A stretch of DNA of 64,000 nt from Epiperipatus broadwayi (taxonomy: Eukaryota > Onychophora > Udeonychophora > Euonychophora > Peripatidae), in assembly GCA_028023455.1 (NCBI GenBank), contig JAQFVV010012512.1:2949935-3013934 (forward strand), written 5' to 3'. Below, one piece after another: positions 1-10,688 of this stretch. Within the stretch, counting starts at the first letter, position 1; the number at the start of each line of letters is the position of its first letter. Under the pieces are notes generated by a model. The model was not told the origin of the DNA, made no database searches, and worked only from the letters and a program-made list of their open reading frames with translations. Both the position numbers and the translations under genes were made by a program.

Positions 1-14
1 CTCTTTCTGTCTAG

Positions 15-57
15 GATTATTCCAGGCAAGCAGCTATCTTGGTTTGATAGATTTCAG
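15..57 (+). CDS. Possible 43-bp internal exon (or retroelement relic)
   Basis: A pyrimidine-rich tract ending in AG stands before base 15 and a strong CAG|GTAAGC donor follows base 57. Between them one frame is open: one base completing a codon, then 14 codons (IIPGKQLSWFDRFQ). I do not recognise the protein. The next 180 bases also hold a stop-free stretch (about 87-243, beginning GYDFQHKEVCHF and containing two cysteines four residues apart). The first 400 bases are less AT-rich than what follows, so a decayed retroelement Gag zinc-knuckle region is a fair alternative to a host exon. Upstream exons would lie outside the window. Confidence 0.3.
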
Positions 58-470
58 GTAAGCAACTGTCCTCTCCGCATTTAAGGTTATGACTTTCAGC
101 ACAAAGAAGTGTGTCATTTTACTCCATGTGAATTCAAACTCTTGCAAAGGAAAATAGAATCAGTTCCTAAATCTACTGTCCTGCCTTCAGCTACATCAGT
201 TCACGGTAACTATTCTGCCAACTCTATGGTCAGCCAAAATTAACTGCTACAAACTTGGTCAACAAGCTGCAACTCCAAAAATATTGTAAAGCCAACTTTG
301 CAGCTGACCCATTTAAAAATAAACAATTTCTCTAACCTTACAAGCTGCAAACTATTATCCAGAATGCAGCTGATATTTTTATCAGCCTTTTATTGAATCA
401 TCTGAGAAGATAGCAACACCTTGATTGAAAACAAAGTTTTATTTTTATCTCTCTAATCCCTTGGAATCTA

Positions 471-744
471 CATACATGTTTTACTTAGATAATAGAAATT
501 TACAAATTCATTAAAGATTTCAAAAATAGACATTTTTAAAAATTATCAGAAAACATGCTTAATTTTAAATTTCAAAATCAGAATTACAAATAATATTTAT
601 CAGATCCTTTTCAAATATTAATTTCATAATGAAATTTTATTTTAAACCCAGGGTTATTTAACCTTTTACTTATTATTTTATTTTAGGAAATATAGAAAAA
701 TATCTACAAAAATTTATGTCAGTGTTTATTTCTACTTTTCCTTT

Positions 745-748
<4 letters not shown>
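471..748. other. AT-rich noncoding stretch
   Basis: Strongly AT-rich sequence with no reading frame, splice pair or repeat that I can support. Confidence 0.5.

Positions 749-791
<43 letters not shown>
749..791. repeat. (TA)n microsatellite
   Basis: An uninterrupted TA dinucleotide run of about 43 bp. It directly precedes a TGTAGCAGG motif that looks like an LTR start, so it may be the insertion target. Confidence 0.95.
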
Positions 792-794
<3 letters not shown>

Positions 795-1374
795 AGCAGG
801 ATGGGGTGATAGGAAATGGAGTATTAGGAAGTGGGGTGATGGAAAATCATCATCACTCCCAATTCATCAATATTTCAAATAATTTACAAAAATGTATATA
901 AGTAATGAGATATTTAATAAGAGCATAAGATTAGAGATCTCTGATTATTGAGAGATCAGCCAGCCACTCCTCAGAGCAACTATGATTAAGTATAAATCAA
1001 CCAGCATTATAAAATAAAAGTAATTATAAGTAAGTATGAGTACTACTCAGAATAAATAACCATCCATCATCATCATTGATGGGAATAAACAAATCAGTAC
1101 AATAAATCCGAATAAATTCATCAGTTAACATTGTGACTGGATTGGAAATGGGTCTTCTTTAGACCAGGCTAACTATTGAGCCTTTGCCAGCTTGGGCAAT
1201 TATTAAACATAACTTGGATGCACCACAATAATAATAAAATGGAAATTAAGATGCATAAAAATAATATTACTCACATATAAACTTTCTGATTTGATTACAA
1301 TACAAAATTTCAAATAGTCACATTGCAATTTACATAATTGCCATTCAAAATTCAAATTATTACATTGGTTTACA
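792..1374. mobile_element. Putative solo LTR, about 580 bp
   Basis: The segment starts TGTAGCAGGATGGGG and ends TTGGTTTACA, so it has TG...CA ends, and both flanks are TA repeats. The start resembles LTR starts elsewhere in this window (TGTAGCAGAG at 34638; TGTGACAGAATGGG on the minus strand of the 46-kb LTR). No internal coding region is present. Because both flanks are TATA the target-site duplication cannot be read unambiguously. Confidence 0.35.
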
Positions 1375-4300
1375 TATATATATATATGCACACAGATGTG
1401 CAATTTATAATATACAATTAATATTCACTAACAAAAAATGATTATAATTTTACATATATGAGTGTGCATGTATATACACACACTGACGTTTACCTATTTA
1501 GATTTGTTACAATAATATATTTTTTATAATTATTCAATATTGAAAATATATAAAATCATGTTGCTTAATTCTTTCATAAAGTTTAACACTTTTTTTTTGC
1601 TTTTTGATTTTAATTCGAACAAAATTATGCTTGCATTTAAGTTATATATTCTTCTTTTAATGTCATTTTTTTATGAGGACTTACCAAAACAATTTCTTTA
1701 AATATATATCAAATCGTCTTTCTTTTAGACATTTGACTCAAGCAAATTATTTACTTGTTTTGCTTTAAGTTATTAATTTATAATTTTAAAAGTTGTTTAA
1801 AGGAATATTAAAATAAAATAATTGTTATAAATAGAAGGTTTTATTGTATTTTTGGTGTGTTAATGAATCGTGACTTTTCCTGAAATCTTTTTTCTCCTAA
1901 AGCAAGTTGTAATTTTTTTTTTAAAGTTTATTTATTTTTTTAAACAGAAGTATGTTAAATTATATTTATTTATTCCAAAATTATGATGTGTGACTGCTAA
2001 AGAGGTAACCCATATTTCTTGACATTGACTTCCAATTAATACTCTTAAAGCTATGGTAAAAATGTTTAATGGAAATTTTATATCTGCTATCTTATCTTCT
2101 AACTGCATAACTTATATCTTCCATAAAATTAATTTAAGATATAGACAATTAATGTATTTATGGCTAGATAACTGTTGCTGCACCGAACTTTGTCATCAAG
2201 AATTACTTAGTCATTATTTAAATAGCCTAAAACTTAAAGGACGAAAATCGAAAACCATTTGTAGCAACTTCATTGTATATTTGAAATGCGTCAATATCCT
2301 TATTAAATTCGTTTATAGCTGATTTCAAGTACTTATATTAGATTAATCATGCTTAATACTAACTAAAAGATATTCTTCATTGTATTAATCATTTGTTTCT
2401 AAAATAGTTTAAGGAAAAAAATGTTTTGCACTGAAATTAATTACAGATGAACTTTATCTGTCAAATGTATAGTAGAATTATAATGAACTGAAGTATTTGC
2501 TTATACCTAGATGTAAGATTGAAATAGTTTATTCTAGCTCTTTAAACAGATTGAAATTTCTACTTGCAAAATACTCCCACTCTTACGTTGGGAAGAGTAG
2601 AGAGAAATTATTTGGAAGCAAATTTTAAACGTTGTATGCGAAAATAATTTTAAAAAAGAGAAAAGGCTGTTTAAAAATGAGTTCTTTTGGGAAAAGAAGT
2701 GGAAATTTTAAAAAATGACTCGGGATCCCTAATGATATTCTCGGCTGAATAATTTGTTTTACTTACCATTTTATCACCAGCTTATCCTTATTATTTTAGT
2801 ATTATGTTTTATTATCTAAAAATATCTTGAAAGCAAAAATTACATTAACTTTAAAGAACTATTAAATATGTTTCGTTTGGAAATCTTTGCTATGTTTGAG
2901 TTAAATGTTTTGACCAGAAGCTTCATGCCATCAGATAAATAATATTCAATAAATTTATAAATGTCTTGAACAGAAAAACAAGTATGGAGGAAGTTAAAGC
3001 TATGAACTAAAATTATTGTATTTTTAGTTTGTTTGTTTTTTCATTGGTTTTTTTTTAAAAAAAAGAAACCAGAAAAATATTTATGCTATATTTACTTTAT
3101 AAATATGTAATAATCTTGGGTATAAATATGCCTTGTAATTTAATTTTTATAATTTTAATCTTAATGGGTTTATTAGAATGAGTAGTCATTCTACCATTCT
3201 CAGATATTGTAGTATTATTATAATTGATAAGCGTTTCACAAGTTAACCTATATTTAAAACATTTTTATTCATGGAGATTTTAATATCTCTTTCTTAGCTA
3301 ATTTAAATGTGGGATATTTCACTCAGTTTATTTAAAATCAGCCAAAAAGGTTTATCAGAGAGTTTTCCATTCATTTGTTTTATAAATGCTACATTAATAA
3401 TAACTGCAAATATTTTTATTAATTTTCTCACATTTAATTCACAATTTTTTTAAATGTCCCTAGCCACTATATTTTAATATTTTATATGTGTGCATTGTAC
3501 CTTTGCCTCACATTTTATATGCATTTAATTTTTAAGTAATTCTTATATTAGTCAGTTGACATAGTTTGCATTGTTGGTTCTGACATTGATTAAACACATT
3601 GTATTTTAAAATTCTTATTGATGATGTTTATATCTTGTTATTAGGTTAGTATTTGGTAGCCTCATAGAGCAAGGCTTTGTTAATTATTATTAGTATGCTT
3701 AATGGAATAGACAAGGTCCTCCATCCTTATTGTATTGCTTTTCCATGAAGTGATTTTGCTCATTTCCATTGAGGATTATAGTATATCAGATATTTGTATT
3801 TCTAGTGATTGTGATCACATATTTTGAAGTATTTGGACCCCATGAGAGGATTGTACTTTTCTGTTCCTGATGTGCTGAGACAAGGTCCAGGCATCATATT
3901 TTCTGCCTCAAAGATATTTTTTTGGAAGCCACCACATTCTTAGGAAGTTGTTCAGCTCTGCAGAACATATATGTATTTATTTTTGGCCTATCACTCATGA
4001 TGTATTAATGCTAGTTCCACCACAGTAGGTGATGTTGCATTTGTTTTAGATATGTAATAACAAGATATGTTTGTTTGAGAAACTCTGCTTCTTTAGGTTG
4101 TAGTTAGCTATTTTTAATGCTTAAAGGTATATCAATGTCTGAATTGTGCTGTTATGATAGTTTTATTATCCACAAACTAACCAACAATAATTTATATGTA
4201 TTTTTAAATATGTAGATTATGCATATGGTTGTAGATTATGCATATGGTTGGCAATTCACACATACTAAGTAGTTTAATATGCTCATGCAGAGTTTTCACT

Positions 4301-6271
4301 GCTGGGATTGTAAGTCTTTTAAATTTCAGTTTTAAACATTTGGTTTAATAATTTTTATGTGGACAGAAATTTTTGGAAATATGTGAATAAATTACCTTTG
4401 ATGAGTGAGTGGCTCATGCATCTAATTTAATTTAAAGTTAGCTTAGTCTTACTTAAATGCATCACTAGCTATAATATTAATAGTGTCAGTGTAACTAATG
4501 ATAATTTAAAATATATGCTGTATATGCCAGTGCCAGCTTAGCATTTGATTAGCTTAGGGTAGTAATATGAACATATTAGTGTGTTATTTTGGTTGTTAAA
4601 TGACACCACAGTATTATTAAATATGCCAATCAAAATAGAATTATGTTTATTAAATTTATACCATTGTAATTAAAGTATAAAAGATTTAGAATCTCTGATT
4701 ATTTAAAGAGATTAGAGTTTAATATCAAATAGCCTCTGCTTGCTCTTGTATTTATTTATTGTGTGTTTATTAAAATAAACAGTTTTTTAAAAAAGGTTAA
4801 AGAGAAATACTCAGTAACTTTAGCCAGATAAAATGCTATAATTTTGTAAGTCAAAACAAAGTTTGAGAGTCAAAATTTTAAAAAGATTCCAGTACTATCT
4901 TGGCAATGTTTGTTCCAGTAATTTTTTGTCTGTAAATATTTTTTCTTTATTGTTATTAATAAACCAAATTTATTATTATTTTAAAAGTTTTGTTTCTGTT
5001 TGTTTTCATTTTATATGAAATATTGTCTTGAGTTCCAAAGTTTCACAAAAATTTCATAAAGTATACAAAATATATTTTTATACTGGTTTAAATTATATAA
5101 AGCCATGCTAATCTAAGTGATTTTCAGATTGAATCACAGTAACAGGTAATCACATAATTACAGATACTTAATTAAATGCTCATTTGAAAATTGATTTTTA
5201 AGTTATTAATATATCTTTTTAGACTAAAGATTATGCAATGAGGTGAAAAATATTAGTGCTTCAGAAGAGTATTTACTATTTATTTTTAAAGCTGCACATT
5301 GTCTTACATTATATAGTATATTTTAAAATTTTTAAAGTCCATCTGCATTCAAGGTCCTTAGTGGGTTGTCTGTGAGTATGACAAAAGGCATAAAAAGTAC
5401 CCTTGTCCTTTTCCTTGCTCAAGTGATGTCTTGGGTAATAGGCCATTATTAATTTTAATTTAAATTAATTAATCAAATCTTTGGATCAATATTTTTGGTT
5501 TATTACTCCATGATTGAACATAAGATAGTTATCTTATGGTCAGCCAAGATATCACTCACTTGTTTATTTATCCAAGCAATCAGTTAGCAGGCAACCTTAA
5601 GCTTTTATCTTGCACAAGAGTTTAGTTTTAAAACCCCTGAGAGTGTTTACTCTTGTTGCCTCATTATTTATCATTTAGTGAAATAGTCCTTCCAACAAAA
5701 TATCATTGGTTTTATTAAGAGTATATGATCTGATAGTAGGCCGATTATAATAACTATTAAATAATGATTTAAATTATCTTTTATATTGTTTAGTGGCAGA
5801 TTATTAATATGCCATAATAGTTATATTTGCATTGGTACTGGATTTGGTCTCTGTCTCATTGTATATTTCTGTATCATCATTCACCCTTGATTTTTATTGT
5901 AACCCCATTGAGCCAAGTCGTTAAGAGTCTCGTATAGATTAGTTTATAATTTCTATTCCATAATTTTTGTTTAGTTTCTCTAATAGTATAAGCATCTTAG
6001 TTTATCTTCATCTCTAATAGATTATTCTAATGATTAGTTTATCATCTCTCTCTTCATTCCTTATCTCCATCTTATCTTATATCTTCACCATTTTATTTTA
6101 TCTTTATCTCCATCCTATCTTATATTTTCATCATTTCATCTTATCTTCATCATCATCACCTACCCCCCTTTTTCATCATTTCATTAAAACATTACAATTA
6201 GCACACTCTATCACATGATCTTCCATTTCTCATCTTTCTTCTTCATTTCTTTCTCTTTTTTTCTTTTGTTT
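1375..6271. other. AT-rich intergenic or intronic DNA
   Basis: About 4.9 kb with no convincing gene. It consists of AT-rich, poly-T/poly-A-rich sequence with TA tracts near 1375-1390. The longest open frame (2053-2322, 89 codons) has no recognisable motif and a composition no different from its surroundings, so I do not call it. Confidence 0.5.
4211..4248. repeat. 19-bp tandem duplication
   Basis: The unit TGTAGATTATGCATATGGT occurs twice in direct contact. It has no coding context and is a simple recent slippage-type duplication. Confidence 0.85.
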
Positions 6272-6399
6272 ATCATTATCATTTTTTTTAAGGGTCATAG
6301 CATCGGCCGGGATGTGAACCCGCAACCCGGGCAACTGCTTGCAAGTGCAAGGCAGTCACACTGACCTCTCGACCACCAATGCAAGACATCATTATCATT
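6272..6399 (-). mobile_element. tRNA-derived SINE with 12-bp target-site duplication
   Basis: On the minus strand a 104-bp insert (6284-6387) carries RNA polymerase III promoter boxes. The A box TGGTCGAGAGG (6365-6375) fits the consensus exactly, and the B box GGTTCACATCC (6310-6320) is one base off. A 7-bp acceptor-like stem pairs GCATTGG (6376-6382) with CCGATGC (6300-6306) with one G-T pair. The anticodon arm is not a normal 7-base loop, and a long variable region follows, so this is not a working tRNA gene. The unit ends in ACCCTT plus an A-run. Perfect direct repeats ATCATTATCATT flank it at 6272-6283 and 6388-6399, as expected of LINE-mediated retroposition. Confidence 0.85.
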
Positions 6400-7689
6400 C
6401 TTTCTTCATTTTTCTTCATTTTTCACCCCCCCTGTCATCACTCATCTCTCCATTTAATACAGGTTACAATATATATATATATATAATTTAAAGCATGTAA
6501 ACCTGAAGATACTGATAAATGATATATTGGTGACCCAAATATGAGGCTTGAAACTGAGAAGCTGAAGAAGAGTGAGAAATTGGGAAAGATTAGAAAATGA
6601 AATATAAAAGTTGTTTCATAAAAAAACAAATCTTAATACATAATCATATAGAAATAAAGAGAATCAAATATGTAGTTAGAAGATAAAAAGGTAGGCAAAT
6701 GAATGAAAAATAAAGTAGCTCAAATGAAAAGTGACAATGGGGCAGGAGAAGAGATACTAGCCATCAATAAAATCATAAAGACCATGGACATGAATTAATA
6801 TAAATGAGATTGGATTGTTAAAAAGTAACAGTTACAATGGGGAGAAGAGATACTAGCCATCAATAAAATCATAAAGACCATGGACATGAATTAATGTAAA
6901 AGAGATTGGGATTGTTAAAAGATAAGTTTAATTGATTTGGGAGGAAGTGTATGATAGTAAGCTGAGAGCCAGTTGAGATTGTGGTGGTGCATATGTAAGT
7001 GGGGAAAACCATAGCCCAGCACTCCATACACCTCATTATGATAAAACCATCTCTAAATACCTGTCAGTTGATTAGTAGCAGGGTGCCAGAAAAGGGGAGG
7101 TGGACAGAGTCATCATGTGCATATAAGTCTCAAAATAGATGAATAAAACTCCTATGTGGTCAGATTGGGGCTCCATACCATTACACTTATATGAATATTG
7201 AAAATAACAAAATGTTACTTTTGATTTTTGCTAAGATAAGAATATAAATTCTTATTGTAAAACAATTATTATTACTTAAAGTTAAAATCACAGAATTCTT
7301 TTGCCATTAATAAGGATGATCACTGAACAGGGAAAAGATGATTTTGGAAACTAAAATATATTAAATTGATCCAGATTAAAAAAGTATAAACAGGATGTGC
7401 ATGGCAGTCTATAAAAAGCAAACACATCGAAAAGGACATATCTTAAGTTTTACATCTTTCATCTTCTTTTGCCTGTTTTTATATATGACCTCTAAAAACA
7501 ATTTGCTATAAACTGACAAGGTTCTTCTTCAGGGAATATAAAAATGCACCTGGCTATTCTCACCAGTGGACTAAACCATTGTAACTTGTGTGAGTAGGGA
7601 AGAGTTCATTTGATCATGCTTTCTTCTTTCCTGAAGTCATAATAATACTGTGAGTGAAATTCATCATCGTTAAAACCTGGGACCACTTA
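6400..7689. other. Noncoding stretch with one tandem duplication
   Basis: Sequence is AT-rich with a (TA)n run near 6470-6484 and somewhat more complex text at 6960-7180 and 7500-7690. No coding frame or element boundary could be supported apart from the duplication at 6730-6925. Confidence 0.45.
6730..6925. repeat. Tandem duplication, unit about 100 bp
   Basis: Two adjacent copies share a core starting GAGAAGAGATACTAGCCATC and running through ACCATGGACATGAATTAAT, offset by 100 bp and differing at only a few bases and small gaps. No reading frame is maintained. Confidence 0.85.
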
Positions 7690-8480
7690 TCAGCTATAAT
7701 AAGATCTTACAACAGATCCCATTAAGGTGAGGCTTATGACCTCACCTAAGCATTTCAGATCTGATGCTAGGGTCTCTATGGCCTCACCATGTGTTTCTAT
7801 AACTTTCTGACATGCTTCTATTTCCATGTTCTGCTTTATAGTCAACTGATTTAAAATTGTTTGTGTGACCATTATTTCTTCCCACATTTCATCCATGTGC
7901 TTTCTTTGATTCTCATGGATCTTTTTTTGAATGTCTCCTGACTTTGGCACATCTCTTGGTATTTCTCAGTTAGTTGACTGATGATACAATGTCTAAATTC
8001 TTCCAAGTGTAGCCTACATTGTGTGTCTTTCTCCTCCATTTTTTACTTCATTTTCCCCTATTTCTTGTTTCAGTGCAACATTACTCTCCTGGATGCCACC
8101 TAACTTCAGTGACAGTCATGTATCCACATCTCCATATTTTCTATTTAGTCTTCATATCATCCCTATCAGCCTTCATATCTGCCTTTAAACTTGTGATCAT
8201 CTGGACCAATTCTGCCATGGTTATGGTATCTTTCATAGCCTGGACCACTTCAAGTCTGGGTGATTGAACTGCTTATTCAACATGAGTTTTTTGTGCCTCA
8301 ATGATCATTCCATCATCTCGACATGTTTTTTGGATGTGGTCACCTTTATTGGAAGACCCCCCAGATGTTTGACTATGCAAAGGCCCTCCCTTATGGCTAA
8401 CCTCAATTTCACCTACCGCAACATTAATATCCTCTGCATGGTATCCTGTCTACATACTAGCTATTTTTTTCACTTCTTAA
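7690..8480 (-). pseudogene. Decayed coiled-coil Gag-like reading frame
   Basis: Minus-strand translation gives a long heptad-type helical protein interrupted by stops. The upstream part includes VQAMKDTITMAELVQMITSL followed by Lys/Asp-rich KADMKADRDD (about 8130-8240). The downstream part (7690-7950, 86 codons) is again helical and charged (EEIMVTQTILNQLTIKQNME). No protease, reverse transcriptase or zinc knuckle is visible. I infer a retroelement Gag or similar transposon protein; a decayed host coiled-coil gene cannot be excluded. Confidence 0.4.
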
Positions 8481-8899
8481 TATTGTTAATTAAGTATTCT
8501 AAATAAGCATTTAATTAACCCTTTTATTGATGTATAATGGATGATTGTCATGGATTTTTACATTTCCCTAAGCATTTTGCTTCTAGCCACTAAACTTTAA
8601 GTTGATGTAATCTGATGTTATGTTTATCTAGATTTAGTCTTTTAACCTTTATTCCACTTGATTCTCTTATTTTATTTCTGATTTATTGATTAATCATTTA
8701 GTTATTTTGTGTCCATTTGTTGGCTTTGCATTCATAGCCTAGCATAATTCTTTTTTTTTTGTTTAATTACTATATGTGTTTAGGGTTAGCTTTAGATGTT
8801 TTCTGTTCCTATTTGATCATTAGTTAGATGGATTACTTTATATGGAAGTAATATAATTTTCTACTTCTTCTTTTTCTATGTATTGATTTCTATTATAAC
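8481..8899. other. AT-rich noncoding stretch
   Basis: Nothing recognisable lies between the Gag-like relic and the first Penelope-like element. Confidence 0.5.
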
Positions 8900-8953
8900 A
8901 TATCATACCATTTACACCTTCTTAGACACTTTATCAATACTTTTATTTGTATT

Positions 8954-9010
8954 ATTTGTATTACACTAACAGTTTCGACTATCCTGCAGTCATCATCAGA
9001 GCTACAATAT
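8954..9010 (-). ncRNA. Hammerhead-ribozyme-like motif, left PLE arm
   Basis: Minus strand, 5' to 3': a stem I strand TTGTA, core CTGATGA (8993-8999), one T, stem II GACTG/TAGTC with loop CAGGA, then GAAAC (8972-8976), a short AC/GT stem III around a 7-base loop, and a GTA cleavage triplet. Stem I closes with TACAA downstream. The CTGATGA and GAAA core halves are exact. The unpaired T beside stem II and the bulge in stem I are deviations. Location near the 3' end of a PLE is where hammerheads are known in this family. Activity is not shown. Confidence 0.5.
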
Positions 9011-9531
9011 TCAAATATATAATTATACAATTATTACACTTATCCATATATATATATATATACATAATTAATACACAATATAAACAAAAATAATTATACA
9101 TTTTAATATGATCTTTATAAATAATCATTTCCCATTTTATTACCTTATCTTCTAAATAATTTTATCAATATTTTATAATAATTTATTTTATATCACTTTA
9201 TTTTATTTTTTAAATATTATTTAATATAATAATTATAACTTTATCATTTATTTTACTATTTAATGCATATTATTATCATTTTTCCTATATTATAAAATCA
9301 ACTTCTAATCTTGTCTTATTTTTATTAAATATTTCTATCAATTAACTTTACCCACATTACAAATTATTATTTTTTGATTACAAAAAATTACTTACTTCTT
9401 GTTGATTCTATTACCAAAATCCAACTGACAAAAAATTCAAAATTTGTATTTGTTTAGCCCTCCCTCTATTGTCATTTTCTTTAACTATTTTCTTTTGACC
9501 TTTTCAAATTCTAATTATTACTAACAATTGG

Positions 9532-9835
9532 TTATAAAATTATTGTTCTTACCCTGAAATCTCGATTAAGACTTGGTTTTATACTCTTAATCAAGATTGC
9601 TTCTTTAATTTTTCTATCCCTACTATTATTTGTGTAATTGATCATTTTTATACAATCTTTTTTAAACCTATGACCTGTTTCTAATGAATGCAAATAAACG
9701 TGAACTCTTATCATATTTATGTTGAATTAATCTGGTATAAATTGAGTTCTTTGTTTCTCCCACATAATTAGTTTTTATATTTTTAGTTTTACATGATTTG
9801 CATTCTATTTTATATACGCCATTTATGTTTTTTTT
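9532..9835 (-). pseudogene. GIY-YIG endonuclease domain of a Penelope-like element
   Basis: On the minus strand an open frame begins near 9835 with GVYKIECKSC and continues with YVGETKNSIYTRLIQHK. This is a GIY-YIG nuclease core (GVY...YVG) with the catalytic-type Arg and a CxxC typical of PLEs. It then needs a frame change near 9700 to reach HSLETGHRFKKDCIK and KIKEAILIKSIKPSLNRDF, the family's conserved C-terminal H...KE...LN pattern, ending at 9532. The reverse transcriptase that normally precedes it is missing, so this is a 5'-truncated pseudogene. Confidence 0.8.
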
Positions 9836-9870
9836 CTACTTTTTTTACATGCTTATTATCTAATATATAT

Positions 9871-10035
9871 TATTTGCATTCATTAAAAACAGGTCATCGA
9901 TTTGAAAAATATTGTATAAAAATGATCAATTACACAAATAATAGTAGGGATGGGAAAATTAAAGAAGCAATCTTGATTAAGAGTATAAAACTAAATCTTA
10001 ATCAAGATTTCGGGGTAAGAACAATAATTTTATAA
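9871..10035 (+). pseudogene. Inverted second copy of the PLE endonuclease C-terminus
   Basis: The plus strand encodes HSLKTGHRFEKYCIKMINY and KIKEAILIKSIKLNLNQDFG, the same C-terminal block as the minus-strand copy at 9532-9714, ending at the equivalent stop. It is simply part of the duplicated arm, not an independent gene. Confidence 0.75.
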
Positions 10036-10500
10036 ACAATTGTTAGTAATAATTAGAATTTGAAAAGTTTAAAAGAAAATAGTTAAAGAAAATGACAATA
10101 GAGGGAGGGCTAAATAAATAAAAATTTTGAATTTTTTGTCAGTTGGATTTTGGTAATAGAATCAACAAGAAGTAAGTAATTTTTTGTAATAAAAAAATAA
10201 TAATTTGTAATGTGGGTAAAGTTAATTGATAGAAATATTTAATAAAAATAAGACAAGATTAGAAGTTGATTTTATAATATAGGAAAAATGATAATAATAT
10301 GCATTAAATAGTAAAATAAATGATAAAGTTATAATTATTATATTAAATAATATTTAAAAAATAAAATAAAATGATATAAAATAAATTAATATAAAATATT
10401 GATAAAATTATTTAGAAGATAAGGTAATAAAATGGGAAATGATTATTTATAAAGATCATATTAAAATGTATAATTCTTTTGGTTTATATTGTGTATTAAT

Positions 10501-10544
<44 letters not shown>

Positions 10545-10582
10545 GATAAGTGTAATAATTGTATAATTATATATTTGAATAT

Positions 10583-10636
10583 TGTAGCTCTGATGATGAC
10601 TGCAGGACAGTCAAAACTGTTAGTGTAATACAAATA
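10583..10636 (+). ncRNA. Hammerhead-ribozyme-like motif, right PLE arm
   Basis: This is the inverted counterpart of the left motif. CTGATGA (10590-10596) is kept and stem II is a perfect GACTG/CAGTC. The second core box reads AAAAC instead of GAAAC (10613-10617). Loss of that conserved G predicts an inactive ribozyme. The G-T pair of the left stem II is a G-C pair here, so the stem is preserved despite the change. Confidence 0.45.
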
Positions 10637-10688
10637 ATACAAATAAAAGTATGATAAAGTGTCTAAGAAGGTGTAAATGGTATGATAT

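Larger units (their letters stand above)
8900..10688 (-). mobile_element. Penelope-like element fragment with 0.8-kb inverted ends
   Basis: Left arm 8900-9698 (minus strand) and right arm 9871-10688 (plus strand) are near-identical inverted copies of the same 3' end. Each contains the end of a GIY-YIG endonuclease frame, about 0.5 kb of 3' untranslated DNA and a hammerhead-like motif near the outer end. The 172-bp spacer holds the N-terminal half of the endonuclease on the minus strand. No reverse transcriptase remains. PLEs are known to carry direct or inverted LTR-like ends and hammerhead ribozymes; that supports this assignment. Arms differ by scattered substitutions and by a (TG)n expansion in the right arm near 10519-10543. 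Confidence 0.8.

Noticed and set aside
2053-2322. 89-codon open frame with cysteines
   Set aside because: No motif, no signal peptide, no splice or polyadenylation context; expected by chance in this much AT-rich DNA.
6284-6387. Functional tRNA gene
   Set aside because: No proper 7-base anticodon loop, B box off consensus, and a TSD plus A-run show a retroposed copy.
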